The notes: generated by a model not told the origin, from the letters alone. Positions 9,303 through 19,032 are shown, numbered from the stretch's first letter. The stretch: DNA of 64,000 nucleotides from Verrucomicrobiota bacterium (GCA_016235595.1 JACRJX010000043.1:62001-126000); one strand, 5' to 3'. Made by a program: numbers and translations.

Positions 9303-10439
9303 CTAGCCACGTTGCGCTTGCGCGGAAGAGGATTTGGACAGAAAGGGGAGTTCAATGTAAGTGTAAGAAATCCACCCCACAATGACGCAGACAACGCCGG
9401 CGGTCAGCGCCAGCAACGTGTAGAACCACGTTCCGCTGATTCCCAGCGCCAGCAGGCAGGGTTTGGCGCCATAATAAATCAGAATGATGTTCCATAGAAA
9501 GAGGCTGTAGGATATTTTGCCCAAGAAACAGAAGACGCGGCTTTCCATCAACGCGCGCAACGCCGTTCGGGATTTCAGCAGGCCCAAAACCAGCAGAAAA
9601 CCGCCGACGGCTGTTTCCAATTCCATCCCGATATTCTTGTATCGCGCGGGCAAACCAAACCACGCATGCAAACAAAGCACCAAGCCCAGATAAGTTCCCA
9701 GCCGCCAGAAGACAACGCCGCATACGCCGGACATGTCCAGCAGGTTCCCGGCATATAACCGCGCGGCCAGCATCCCGAAAGCGAAATAATCAGCCAGTGA
9801 GAGCACATTGGTCTGATAAACCTCCGGCAGGTTCATCGGGTTGATGGTTGCCCGGTAAAAAATGGCGGCTGCCAAGGTCAGGACGAAAACGCAGGCGAAG
9901 GAGATGTCTTTTCGGGTCATCAAAGCCACCCAGGGCAGAACCGCATAGAACCAAATCTCGGGAGTGAGAGACCAAGTCCCCGGGATGTAGTCCAACCCCA
10001 TTTTTAAGCCGAGACGCGCGAAAAGCGGTTCAGCAGGCAGTTGAAGGAAGAAGGCATTGATGACGATCCTCAACAGGTTCGGTGCCTCGCGGTTCATGAT
10101 CCCGGCGCAGACCACCGTGTAGAAGATTATCACAAACCAGTAAGCCGGCAGAATTCGCAGCGCCCTCCGCCGGTAGAATTTCTGTGGAGACGAGAATTCT
10201 TGTGCTTTCGCGACCCGCATGGCGTAAGGGAGATAGAGGAGGAACGCGGACAACACAAAAAACAACCGCACTGAGATCGCGGCCAAATAGGCGATGGCTT
10301 GACCGCGAACACAGACGCCCCACACCACCCAGTCAGGCAGTTCTCCACCCCGGCTGGGTGCGGCAGAACACCAGACGTGGCACACCACGACGAACAGGAT
10401 GGCCATGCCCCTCAGACCATCCAGAGAAGGAAACCACAT
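9303..10439 (-). CDS. Membrane acyltransferase (acyltransferase 3 / OafA family)
   Basis: About 378 residues with roughly ten hydrophobic segments. The family signature is at the N-terminus, FPSLDGLRGMAILFVVVCHV, where the Arg and the His of the (F/L)-x-x-LDGLRG ... H pattern form the active site of acyltransferase-3 enzymes, which O-acylate lipopolysaccharide, exopolysaccharide or peptidoglycan at the inner membrane. The C-terminus ends in a helix and a basic tail. I prefer the ATG at 10439, which starts just before the signature; a TTG at 10502 would add 21 residues and leave only nine bases to the previous gene. It is inserted between two paralogous PPC-protein genes, which hints that it may modify surface glycans linked to them, but this is inference. 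Confidence 0.85.
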   Translation of the reverse strand: MWFPSLDGLRGMAILFVVVCHVWCSAAPSRGGELPDWVVWGVCVRGQAIAYLAAISVRLFFVLSAFLLYLPYAMRVAKAQEFSSPQKFYRRRALRILPAYWFVIIFYTVVCAGIMNREAPNLLRIVINAFFLQLPAEPLFARLGLKMGLDYIPGTWSLTPEIWFYAVLPWVALMTRKDISFACVFVLTLAAAIFYRATINPMNLPEVYQTNVLSLADYFAFGMLAARLYAGNLLDMSGVCGVVFWRLGTYLGLVLCLHAWFGLPARYKNIGMELETAVGGFLLVLGLLKSRTALRALMESRVFCFLGKISYSLFLWNIILIYYGAKPCLLALGISGTWFYTLLALTAGVVCVIVGWISYTYIELPFLSKSSSAQAQRG

Positions 10440-10511
10440 GCCGAACGATACAGTGTGCGGGCGATCCTCCGAACTCACGGGCGGAACATGGACGCGGGCC
10501 AATTACGTGCT

Positions 10512-12935
10512 TTACGGTTCTTGCTTTTGAACGACCTCGAACGGAATCGCGGGCAGCATCGTGGTCGGACCGCCCTTACGGGGGGCGGATTTCGGCGACT
10601 TGGGGGCTTTGGCGGGCTTCGGCGGGAACGCACCGACGAGGAGGTTGCCCTTCTGGCCGGGCGTGACTTTGGCCGCGTCGCTCTCCAGCAGAATCTCCAT
10701 CCCGTCATCCGACGGAGAGACTTTCTTGATGATAATGCCTTCCGGTGCTTCAGCCAGTTCCAAGTGAATCTTCTTGCCGAAGATCTTGTCCTTGGAAGCC
10801 GCGGCAATCTTCAGGCTCACAGTGCCACCCGCGGGAATCTTCACAGGCATGTCACCGAGGATTTTCACGGAGGCACTTTTGTTTGAAGCGCGGCCAGTGA
10901 CGGCTACGTCCAGCTCCTGTGAGGGCACGAGGTGGCGGTACTCAAACGCCTGCATCATGTCCTGCGCGGGGACGGCGGCATGGACGACTTCACGGCTGGC
11001 GATGGTGGCACGACCTTCAAGCTTGAGGTTGACGGGGTCTTTCGTTGGTTCGGACGGGGCGGTGAGGGTGAGCTTCACTTTGTCCTCTTTCGCCTGCACC
11101 TTGGCGCCGCCGAGTTTGAAACCCTTTGGCGCGTCCTTGAGCGAGAGAATGATATCGCCGGTGAACCCATCCTTGCGCACCGCATAGACGGTGGCGGGAA
11201 CAGTCGCGCCGGCGCGAACGTTGATGCTGGAAGGCACGACGCGCAAGGCGAAGTCGGGCTGCGGCGCGCTCAACCGGAGGCGATAGGCGTATTCGGGACC
11301 GCCTTTGTGCTGGGTGTCACTCAGGCGCAACAGGTAGGTGCCATTCTTTGGCAACGTCGCGGTGAGGTAGGAATCGGCGTGATGGGTGGTGAGACCGGCG
11401 CCCTTGTCCGTGTTGTCGTCGTTGAAGGCGATTTGGTTGCCGGTGGCGTCGGTGAGTTTCAAGACCGAATCAAGCGGTGAGTTGAGTCGGCGCGCCATCA
11501 CCTCAGCAACGATTTGGTCGCCGGCCTTGCCATCGAAGCAGAAGACGTTGAAATCGTCGGGCTTGGCAACACGGCCATTGATGATAATCGGAAGGGTGAC
11601 GCGCTGGGCGTTCGACTTTCCATGTTTGGACTTCTCGGCGAGGCATTCCGGCAGCGTGTCCACGGCGAACGGCACGAAGTTGGAAACATGGTTGTCCTTG
11701 CGGACGCTGAACGGGTAGATACCAGGGAGTTTGCCGCTGTCGTCGAGCGTGAGGCTGGAGGCGGGAAGGTTCCAGCCTTTCAACTGCACCGTCGTCTTTT
11801 CGCCGGCGGGACCCCCGAGCGGGAAGATGTTGGTGACGAACGGAATCTCACCGACGGTGATGCGATAGACAAAATCCTCCCGGCCGCGGAAGATCGAATC
11901 CTTGATCTCGATGACGTATTCACCGTCAGCGGGAATCTCGTAGTAAAGGGCCGGGTCGGGGTTGAATTGGAAATCGTCGTCGTAGGCCAGTTCCTTGCCC
12001 TTGGCGTCGTAAAGCGAGAGCGTGGCTTGGAACCAGCCCGGCACGGCGTCGGAAATATAAGGGATGAGTTGCCGCGCCTGAACGGCGATAACGAGCTTCT
12101 GGCCTTTCGTGGCGGTGAAACGGCAATGATCCACCTCGCCGGGCAGTATCTGGCCGTTTACGGTCGCCGGCAGGGTGATTTTGAGTTCGGCCTTGGCTTT
12201 CCTGTTCTTGGGACCGAAGGCAACCTTCGATATCTGGCTCTTCTGTTCGGCGATGTTCCGCGAGGCTTCCTCTGAGAACTCCGGCAACTGGCCGACGCAG
12301 AACACGACCGGGTTCGACAATCCGCTGGCCGTGGCGAGCCTGATCTCGCGCTGGCCCGGCTGGGCGTCCGGCGCAACAGTGATCTGGACGGTGACCAGTT
12401 CGGAGATGGCGGGATTGGCGGGACGGCGGACGAGCGTGGCCATCTTCTTGCGGATCTCAGCCATTTCCTTGTCGTCTTCCGGCGTCCACTTGGCGTTGGC
12501 ATATTTTTTCGCCAGCGCCTCGGGCGTTTTGTTGGGCGGCGTAAACTTGTCCGGAACGTTGTCGGTCTTGGACTTGTCCTTCTTGCCATCCTTGGAGCCC
12601 TTGAACCGGATTGAGACGGTGCCTTTCGAGAGATACTCCCGTTTCTCGAGTAACTCTTCCATCCTTCCCCGCAGTCTGTTGAATTCGCCCGTCGTGATCG
12701 GCTTGTAGAAATCGGTGACGACGGCTTGCACGCCGCCGCCGGTGACGAAGACGTTGGTGACGCTATTGAGGAACTGGCCGGCGATGATGTGTTCGGATGT
12801 GGTTCCTTGCCGGGCTCCTGCCGGGTAACAATAACCGATCGAAAACGTCCGCCCTTGTTTCTGCGCGTGTGTTGACGACGTCACTGCCAACAACGCCGCA
12901 CAACCAACCATCAGATGCCATCGTAACGAATTCAT
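10512..12935 (-). CDS. Large secreted PPC-domain protein, copy 2
   Basis: The 807-residue paralogue of the protein at 6724-9135. It has a signal peptide (residues 1-24, ending STHAQ) and the same order of parts: conserved N-terminal FSIGYCYPAGARQGTTSEH block, lysine-rich spacer, PPC-like unit with GEVDHCRFTATKGQKLVIAV, Ig-like middle, second PPC-like unit and a proline/lysine-rich tail ending PAIPFEVV. The central 300 residues are nearly identical between the copies, whereas the spacer near residues 110-180 and the tail differ clearly. The ATG at 12935 directly precedes the signal peptide; longer starts are unsupported. Its presence next to DUF1501 and DUF1549/1553 genes is the usual PVC arrangement. 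Function unknown, probably extracellular. Confidence 0.82.
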   Translation of the reverse strand: MNSLRWHLMVGCAALLAVTSSTHAQKQGRTFSIGYCYPAGARQGTTSEHIIAGQFLNSVTNVFVTGGGVQAVVTDFYKPITTGEFNRLRGRMEELLEKREYLSKGTVSIRFKGSKDGKKDKSKTDNVPDKFTPPNKTPEALAKKYANAKWTPEDDKEMAEIRKKMATLVRRPANPAISELVTVQITVAPDAQPGQREIRLATASGLSNPVVFCVGQLPEFSEEASRNIAEQKSQISKVAFGPKNRKAKAELKITLPATVNGQILPGEVDHCRFTATKGQKLVIAVQARQLIPYISDAVPGWFQATLSLYDAKGKELAYDDDFQFNPDPALYYEIPADGEYVIEIKDSIFRGREDFVYRITVGEIPFVTNIFPLGGPAGEKTTVQLKGWNLPASSLTLDDSGKLPGIYPFSVRKDNHVSNFVPFAVDTLPECLAEKSKHGKSNAQRVTLPIIINGRVAKPDDFNVFCFDGKAGDQIVAEVMARRLNSPLDSVLKLTDATGNQIAFNDDNTDKGAGLTTHHADSYLTATLPKNGTYLLRLSDTQHKGGPEYAYRLRLSAPQPDFALRVVPSSINVRAGATVPATVYAVRKDGFTGDIILSLKDAPKGFKLGGAKVQAKEDKVKLTLTAPSEPTKDPVNLKLEGRATIASREVVHAAVPAQDMMQAFEYRHLVPSQELDVAVTGRASNKSASVKILGDMPVKIPAGGTVSLKIAAASKDKIFGKKIHLELAEAPEGIIIKKVSPSDDGMEILLESDAAKVTPGQKGNLLVGAFPPKPAKAPKSPKSAPRKGGPTTMLPAIPFEVVQKQEP

Positions 12936-12951
12936 AAGAACTTTATAGACT

Positions 12952-12981
12952 CGCAGGCCAGACACGAGTGTCTGGCCTGCG
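12952..12981. repeat. Near-perfect inverted repeat (hairpin, REP-like)
   Basis: The arms 12952-12965 and 12968-12981 are exact reverse complements (14 nt each, CGCAGGCCAGACAC on the left). The core reads ACACGAGTGT. It lies between the end of the DUF1501 gene and the start of the second PPC gene, and a weaker related hairpin (GGACA-AAAG-TGTCC) follows at 13001-13014. There is no T-run, so it is either a factor-independent mRNA end stabiliser or a member of a small interspersed palindrome family. Confidence 0.75.
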
Positions 12982-13026
12982 CTCAACCATTCTGAAGGCA
13001 GGACAAAAGTGTCCAGCCGGCAATGC

Positions 13027-14406
13027 TTACATGATTTCTGTCAACCGTCCGCCCGTGGAGCCGGCGACCGAGCCACTGGGCAGTACGGTCACGTCAAGGC
13101 CCTGCGGATGAGGCAGCTTTGCGGTCCCGTCAATGCCGAGCAGTTCATACATGCTGCCAATGAGGTCCACTGGATAAACCGGACGCTCCTTGACTTCTTC
13201 GCCCTTCTCGGTGGACGAGCCGACCACGCGGCCGCCCTTGAAGCCGCCGCCGGCGACGACGTGGCAGAAAACCTTGCCGTAGTGGTGACGTCCGCCATTC
13301 CACGGCGCTTCCCACGCGATCTTCGGCGTGCGGCCAAATTCGCCGCCCCACCAGACGATGGTGCTGTCGAGCAAGCCGTGATCGGCCAGGTCCTGCAGCA
13401 GCGTGGCGAACCCCTTGTCCAACTCCGGCAACTTACGTTGCATGGACTGGAAGTTGCCTTTGTGCGTGTCCCAACCTTCGAAGTTGATGGTGACGTATGG
13501 CACGCCGCGCTCGACGAGCCGCCGCGCTACGAGGCAGGACTGACCGAACTTGCTCTTTCCGTAGCGGTCGCGCAGTTCGTCCTTCTCTTGCGAAAGGTCA
13601 AACACCTTGCCGGCGTCTCCGAGGATGAGGTCGTAGGCCTGTTTCTCGCACTGCGCCGCCGCCGCCAGCCGCTCGTTGCCCGGCATCGCCTGATCCAGCG
13701 AGTTCAGCTTGTGAAGGAACTCGCGGCGGTTCTTCTGCCGCTCTTCGCTGATGCCCTGCGCAACAACGCCCTCGACGACGAATTTGCCTTGCGACGGATC
13801 GCCGCCGGTGGCGAATGGTTTCGCGCGCGAGCCGAGGAAGCCAGCCTCCGAGAAGCGGCCCTGCAACTGCGTCATGACGATGTAAGGCGGGATGAGACCT
13901 TTGTAGCCGGCGGTGTAGCCCTTGAAGAGAGAGACGACCGCGCCGACCGACGGGTAAACCTGGCCGTCGCCGGGCTTGCGCGCGGTCTGGACCATGTAGG
14001 CGGCTGTCTCGTGGCCACTGTTGCCGTGGGTCATGCTACGGATGATGGAATACTTGTCGGCTTGTTTGGCCAGTTGCGGCAGCAGTTCGCAAATCTGGAT
14101 GCCATCCACGTTGGTCGGGATCGGTTTGAGCGGGCCTGCATAATCCTGGCCCGCGTCGGGTTTCAGGTCGAACGTGTCCATGTGGGAGGGGCCGCCCCAC
14201 ATCCAAATCTGGATGACGGACTTGGCTTTGGCTGTCTTGGGCTTCGCCGCACCCGTTTCACCGAAAGCACGGACTGACCAGCCGTCGGCCATCAGCAACC
14301 CGGCCGCGCCAGCCAGACCGCGCCGCATCGCCTCGCGCCGGCTGATGCGGCTGCCATTCGAGTCTGTAATTATATCTGCCACTTTGTCCTGCGTGAACTT
14401 GCTCAT
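13027..14406 (-). CDS. DUF1501 domain-containing protein (Tat-exported, alkaline-phosphatase-like)
   Basis: The 459-residue protein is a clear DUF1501 member. The N-terminus has a twin-arginine-like signal (ISRREAMRRGLAGAAGLLMADG) and the body shows family landmarks: VIQIWMWGGPSHMDTFDLKP (metal-ligand Asp region of the alkaline-phosphatase superfamily), SIIRSMTHGNSGHETA, YVTINFEGWDTHKGNF, DSTIVWWGGEFGRTPK and GRHHYGKVF. DUF1501 proteins are thought to be exported hydrolases of sulfatase/phosphatase fold with unknown substrates, and in Planctomycetes and Verrucomicrobiota they are nearly always encoded beside a DUF1549/DUF1553 protein. That partner lies just upstream (14441-16168), 34 bases away on the same strand, so the two form an operon. 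Length is normal for the family. Confidence 0.93.
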   Translation of the reverse strand: MSKFTQDKVADIITDSNGSRISRREAMRRGLAGAAGLLMADGWSVRAFGETGAAKPKTAKAKSVIQIWMWGGPSHMDTFDLKPDAGQDYAGPLKPIPTNVDGIQICELLPQLAKQADKYSIIRSMTHGNSGHETAAYMVQTARKPGDGQVYPSVGAVVSLFKGYTAGYKGLIPPYIVMTQLQGRFSEAGFLGSRAKPFATGGDPSQGKFVVEGVVAQGISEERQKNRREFLHKLNSLDQAMPGNERLAAAAQCEKQAYDLILGDAGKVFDLSQEKDELRDRYGKSKFGQSCLVARRLVERGVPYVTINFEGWDTHKGNFQSMQRKLPELDKGFATLLQDLADHGLLDSTIVWWGGEFGRTPKIAWEAPWNGGRHHYGKVFCHVVAGGGFKGGRVVGSSTEKGEEVKERPVYPVDLIGSMYELLGIDGTAKLPHPQGLDVTVLPSGSVAGSTGGRLTEIM

Positions 14407-14440
14407 GATAACGACTCCTTCTTGGGTTACGCCTGCGGCT

Positions 14441-16168
14441 TCAATGCCGATACAAGAACTCTGCGCTGTTGAACAATGCCCATGCCAGATCCATCGCCGC
14501 TTCGCGTTTGGAAGTGGTGGCCTGCATATATTCCGACACGGTCTTCATCTCCTGCTCCGTCGGAAAACGGGACAGGATGGTGAGGTAAAGTTGGTTGATC
14601 ACCTCGCCCGGCTTCCTGGTTTCGGCGGCCGGGTTGGGATTTGATTCCCTGCGGAACTTGCCCCGCTTGTTGGGAGGTTTGCTGGCGCCGGATGAGAAAA
14701 GGGCTTGCAGCTTCGGGCTGCCCTCGATCTTGCGCTGGATATGGCTGGAGTTCAGCATGTGCAGCCGTTGGTCGGCGGTGGGTTTGCTGCTGCGCTCCAG
14801 TTCCAGACCTGTGTCGCGCGATGGACGCCCGAACATTTCCAGGAACGAACTGGTGATGCTCGAGTCGGGCAGGGCGATCGAGCGCTGATCCTCCGGGATG
14901 AACGTAAACGGCTCCGGGACCGGGCTGGAATATTTCTCCGTGGTGCCGGTGATCTGGTTCAGCGCATCAATGAGCACTTCCGCTTCCAGCCGGCGCAGCG
15001 GATAGCTCGCGAAGTTTGCCTCGGCCTCGGGCGATTTGGTCTTCGGCACAGACGAGAGTTGATACGTTTGCGAATTCAGGATCAGTCGGAAGAGGTGCTT
15101 GAGATCATATTTCCCCGCAACCAGTTCCTTCTCCAGATACGCGAGCAACTCGGGATTCACCGGTTTGTTATCGGGCCGGATGTCGTCCGGCTCATGGATG
15201 ATGCCCCGCTCCATGAACCACGACCAGGCGCGATTGACGATGTTGCGTGCGAACCAGGGATTCTTTGCCGTAATCAGCCAGTCGGCAAAGACCACCCGCG
15301 GATCGCGGCCCTCGGCGATCTTGACTTGCGTGCCGTCCGGGAAGACTGCCGTTAGTTTGGCTGACTTCGAGCCTTCGCTCTTCTTCTTATTCCCGTTCTT
15401 CTCCGCAGCCTCCGCCGGCGCCGTGGTCGCCTGCTCAAGGCTGTTGGTTGCCAGCGTGGCGGTCTTGGCGGGATCGAAAAAGATGATCTCCTCTTTCCAT
15501 TCCCCGGTCTGCTTGAAGGCGATCTTCGAGAAGAACTGCGCCATGCCGGCCAGTTGTTCTTTGGGCCACTTTTCAGCCCGCGTTCCCATAAACGTCAGCG
15601 CAACGGCCTTCGCAATGGTTTCCTGGTCTTTGCTCTGGACGGCGCGATAGAAGTTGACCTGTCCAACGCGGAAATTGCTGCCGTTGGCTGTGAGCATCTC
15701 GCGCACGAACTTGTCATACGGCATATTCTCGCGCAGACAGTCATGGACCCAGCGATGATACGCCTGGGCGGCGTTGGGCCAGAGGTTGATGGGAAACTCC
15801 GCCCTGATCCGCAGCAAATCGCCCCACTTCATCGCCCAGTAGTCGGCGAACTCGTCGCGTTCCAGCAACCGGTCAATCAACGCGCTGCGTTTCTTCGGGT
15901 CCTTGTCCTCCAGGAACTCGCTCGCCTCTTTTGCCGTGGGCAGCGTGCCGATGACGTCGAGGAAAGCGCGCCGCACAAACACGGCGTCCGAACAAATTCT
16001 GGCCGGCTCGACGTTCAGCTTCTTCAGCTTGGCGAAGACGCACTCGTCAATCGGGGTCTGTGTCGACAGGGCGGCGTCGCTTTCAAATGGGTTTCCTTCC
16101 GCCTTTGGTGTGGTGGTCCCAACCCACGCTGCCAAAAGAATCACCACTGAAAAAATGCGCATCTTCAT
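14441..16168 (-). CDS. DUF1549 and DUF1553 domain-containing protein
   Basis: The 575-residue protein has a signal peptide (residues 1-24) and then the DUF1549 domain (IDECVFAKLKKLNVEPA ... VFVRRAFLDVIGTLPT ... DEFADYWAMKWGDLLR, residues about 38-230). DUF1553 follows (NPWFARNIVNRAWSWFMERG, DLKHLFRLILNSQTYQLSS, SRDTGLELERSSKPTADQ, FNSAEFLYRH at the end). Many homologues carry an N-terminal c-type haem (PSCyt1) domain and reach 800-1000 residues; that domain and any CxxCH motif are absent here, so this is a short form. It is paired with the DUF1501 gene downstream, the standard PVC two-gene unit of unknown function. An in-frame ATG two codons later is an alternative start. Confidence 0.92.
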   Translation of the reverse strand: MKMRIFSVVILLAAWVGTTTPKAEGNPFESDAALSTQTPIDECVFAKLKKLNVEPARICSDAVFVRRAFLDVIGTLPTAKEASEFLEDKDPKKRSALIDRLLERDEFADYWAMKWGDLLRIRAEFPINLWPNAAQAYHRWVHDCLRENMPYDKFVREMLTANGSNFRVGQVNFYRAVQSKDQETIAKAVALTFMGTRAEKWPKEQLAGMAQFFSKIAFKQTGEWKEEIIFFDPAKTATLATNSLEQATTAPAEAAEKNGNKKKSEGSKSAKLTAVFPDGTQVKIAEGRDPRVVFADWLITAKNPWFARNIVNRAWSWFMERGIIHEPDDIRPDNKPVNPELLAYLEKELVAGKYDLKHLFRLILNSQTYQLSSVPKTKSPEAEANFASYPLRRLEAEVLIDALNQITGTTEKYSSPVPEPFTFIPEDQRSIALPDSSITSSFLEMFGRPSRDTGLELERSSKPTADQRLHMLNSSHIQRKIEGSPKLQALFSSGASKPPNKRGKFRRESNPNPAAETRKPGEVINQLYLTILSRFPTEQEMKTVSEYMQATTSKREAAMDLAWALFNSAEFLYRH

Positions 16169-16367
16169 CCAGCTTTCTCAGGCCTTTTTATACTCGATCT
16201 TGCGCGGGAATAAAACCCTTGCGCTGTTTGTCTAACATCTCGTGGCTGAGAAAGTTGCTGTTATTTTTCTCACTGGAAGCGAAAAACCCGCCCTGGCAGA
16301 CACGACCCTGCCCCCTGCGTGCGCTATCATGCAGCAACCGCGCGGTTTCGGCAAAACCCGCTGGTGA

Positions 16368-18734
16368 TCACTTCTGGACGGTGATCACCGGTGAAGCGCC
16401 CGCGCGCCTCAATTCGTCCCAGGCAACAGCCTGCAATGTGTGCGTGCCTCTGGCCAGGTTGCTCGTGTTCCAGATGAACACCGGGTTCGCCTGCCGGCTG
16501 TAGCCGGCGTACCAACCGTCAATATAAACATCCACCTCGGTGATGCGGTGGCCGGTTTCACTGGCCTTGACTGTAATCCGCTGCTGGCTGCTGACCGTGC
16601 TGCCATTGGCCGGCGAGGTAATGGCAACGGTCGGGCCGATCCCTGAGACGATATTCTGGACGACGATGTTGACGGTGGGCGAAACACCCGCGTTACCGGC
16701 CGCGTCATAGGCCCGCGCCTGCAGCGTGTGTATGCCGTCCGATACGAGCGTGGTGTCCAGGGCGAAAGTGGCGGCTGACCCGCGACGGCTGCCGATCAAC
16801 CGGTTGTCGAGGAAACACTCGGTCCGCGTGACAGCGACATCGTCGGTGGCGTTCAGGACGATGCTGACGCGTCCACGAACAGTGGCGCCGTCGGTGGGTG
16901 AGGTGATCGTGGCGGTTGGCGCGGTCGTATCCACCGTGTTCTGGACAGTGAAGCTGACGGTCGAGGAGGTGCCGATGTTGCCGGAAGTGTCGTAGGCGTG
17001 GGCCAGCAGCGTATGCGTGCCATTGCTGACCTTGGTCGTGTCGAGGCCAAATGTCGCGCTGGTTCTGTTACGGCTGCCGAGGAGGCTGCCGTCAAGATAG
17101 CAGTTCACCTGTGCAACACCGGTGTCATCCGTGGCACTGACGGTGATGCTGATGACACCCTTCACTGTGCTGCCGTCGGTTGGCGAGGAGATCGTGACCA
17201 CGGGGGCGCTGCTATCGGCGGCATTCTGGACCGTGATACTGACATCCGTCGAAACGCCTATGTTTCCGGTCGCGTCGCGGGCGCGGGCTTGAAGCACATG
17301 CGTGCCGTCGGCCACGGTGGTGCTGTTCCATGAGAACGTCGCAGCGGCATTGGTGCTGGTGCCAATCAACGTGCCGTCCACATAACATGCCGTCTGGGTT
17401 ACACCCACGTTGTCACTGGCGCGGACCGAGATGCTCGCCGTGCCCTTGAGGACGCTGCCACTGGCCGGCGTGACGATGGCGACGCTCGGCGCAAGGGTGT
17501 CGGACGGTGTGGTCGCGCCGGTGGCTGTGACGGCGCCGTAGGCGTTGACGCGGCCGTAGCCGTAAGAGGTGTCGTAGCCAGTCGCGCCGAGGTCGTTAGC
17601 GGTCGTCTTGAGAATGTTGACGATCTGTTCGTTGGAAAGCGCCGGGTTGGCGGAGGCGATGAGCGCGGCGACACCAGCAACGATGGGGCTGGAGAACGAC
17701 GTGCCGGACCAGGAGGCATAAGCGCCGTTGGTATTGCAGGTCCAGATGCCGACGCCGGGCGCGGCGAGCGAGACAAACGAGCCATAGCTGCTCCAACTCG
17801 CCAGCGTATCGTTTTGCTGTAGCGCGGAAACGGCAACGACGTGGTTGCAGGCACCGGGATAATTCGGCTGGCTGCTCCCGGAGTTGCCGGCGGCAGCCAC
17901 GATGACCACACCCTTGTTCCATGCGTAGTCAATCGCGCTTTGCAGCGTGCTCGATGCGTAGGAACCGCCGAGGCTGATGTTGATGACGCGCGCGCCGTGG
18001 TCGGCGGCGTAGATGATGCCGTTGGCCACGTCGGAGTAGCTGGCCGATCCGGTGGAGTCGGTGACCTTGATCGGCAGGATCAGGCAGTTCCAGGCAACGC
18101 CCGCGACGCCGACACTATTGTTACCCGCAGCTGCCGCCGTGCCGGTGACAGCGGTTCCGTGGCCGTTGTCATCGGAGGGATCAGAGTCGCTGTTGACGAT
18201 GTCGCAGCCCAGCAGCAATCGCCCGGCCAGATCGGGATGTGCCACATCCACCCCGCTATCCACAACGGCGAGAATGACATTCGTCCGGCCGGTGGTGACG
18301 TCCCAAGCCGAGGGCGCCTGGATCTTGGGCAGGTGCCACTCGGAACCGCTCGCATAGTAAGGATCGTTCGGTGTCAGGCAGGGGCGGGCAATGTAGTCAA
18401 GCTCGGCGAACTCGATGTTCGCGTTGTTCTTGAGCGATTGCATCACCGCATCGCGCTGGGCCGGAGACACGGTCATCACGCGGACGCGATTCTGCGTCAT
18501 GTGGTTGTGCTGGCGCATGCCGTGGGTGGCATAGAGTGACCGCAACCTCACTTCGGTGACGTTGGCTTTGGGTCGGATGAGAATGCGGTCGGGCCGGGCG
18601 TCCGCTGCCGCGGCAACCTGGGCGTTGAAACCGGTGGTCACCACGGCCACGGTCAGGCAAAGCAGAAGGCCGAGCCGTGGGAATTTGGAAATAACCTTGT
18701 TTTCGGACGTGCGGGAGAGTTTTTTGCTCATCAT
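16368..18734 (-). CDS. Secreted subtilisin-like serine protease (S8) with four Ig-like C-terminal repeats
   Basis: The 788-residue protein has a signal peptide (to about residue 45), a short inhibitor-like propeptide (RILIRPKANV ... FAELDY, residues 49-113) and an S8 catalytic domain with the triad D159 (VVDSGVD), H192 (NGHGTAVTGT) and S346 (SGTSFSSPIVAG); the oxyanion Asn is in AAAGNSG. From about residue 420 follow four tandem bacterial Ig-like repeats, each of about 95 residues and each opening with a variant of PTVAITSPADGSTVKG, separated by VQN linkers. The start is certain: AGGAGG sits six bases before the ATG at 18734. Such fusions are exported proteases whose repeats probably bind cell surfaces or polymers. 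It is monocistronic, with 200 bases to the DUF1549/1553 gene. Confidence 0.93.
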   Translation of the reverse strand: MMSKKLSRTSENKVISKFPRLGLLLCLTVAVVTTGFNAQVAAAADARPDRILIRPKANVTEVRLRSLYATHGMRQHNHMTQNRVRVMTVSPAQRDAVMQSLKNNANIEFAELDYIARPCLTPNDPYYASGSEWHLPKIQAPSAWDVTTGRTNVILAVVDSGVDVAHPDLAGRLLLGCDIVNSDSDPSDDNGHGTAVTGTAAAAGNNSVGVAGVAWNCLILPIKVTDSTGSASYSDVANGIIYAADHGARVINISLGGSYASSTLQSAIDYAWNKGVVIVAAAGNSGSSQPNYPGACNHVVAVSALQQNDTLASWSSYGSFVSLAAPGVGIWTCNTNGAYASWSGTSFSSPIVAGVAALIASANPALSNEQIVNILKTTANDLGATGYDTSYGYGRVNAYGAVTATGATTPSDTLAPSVAIVTPASGSVLKGTASISVRASDNVGVTQTACYVDGTLIGTSTNAAATFSWNSTTVADGTHVLQARARDATGNIGVSTDVSITVQNAADSSAPVVTISSPTDGSTVKGVISITVSATDDTGVAQVNCYLDGSLLGSRNRTSATFGLDTTKVSNGTHTLLAHAYDTSGNIGTSSTVSFTVQNTVDTTAPTATITSPTDGATVRGRVSIVLNATDDVAVTRTECFLDNRLIGSRRGSAATFALDTTLVSDGIHTLQARAYDAAGNAGVSPTVNIVVQNIVSGIGPTVAITSPANGSTVSSQQRITVKASETGHRITEVDVYIDGWYAGYSRQANPVFIWNTSNLARGTHTLQAVAWDELRRAGASPVITVQK

Positions 18735-19032
18735 GTGACACCTCCTGTTGGATACCGCGCTTAAGCTTTGCTCCACCTGGACCGCCAAAGTAACACGAAC
18801 CTGATGCTCGGCTGCGACGAACTATACTATCGCCTTGCAGTGAGTCAAAAATGAAGACGACATCCGAGATGACGATTTCGTAATGAATCAAAGGGCAAAC
18901 TCGTTAATGTTGGCAACCTGAGCTGACGTGGGCAATGATGTTGCCGACGTCCACGAGGCGCTTGCGAAAGCGCCGTTCATGGTTTAGAGGTTGCGCTGAT
19001 TCGATGGTGAGGCCAGAGATGGGTTGGAGGTT
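18735..19032. other. 298-bp divergent intergenic region
   Basis: This spacer lies between the subtilase gene (-) and the respiratory operon (+) and must contain both promoters. The only clear structure is a short hairpin at 18957-18974 (GGCGCTT-GCGA-AAGCGCC). The stretch near 18780-18900 is AT-richer than its surroundings. No small gene or RNA was recognised. Confidence 0.5.
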
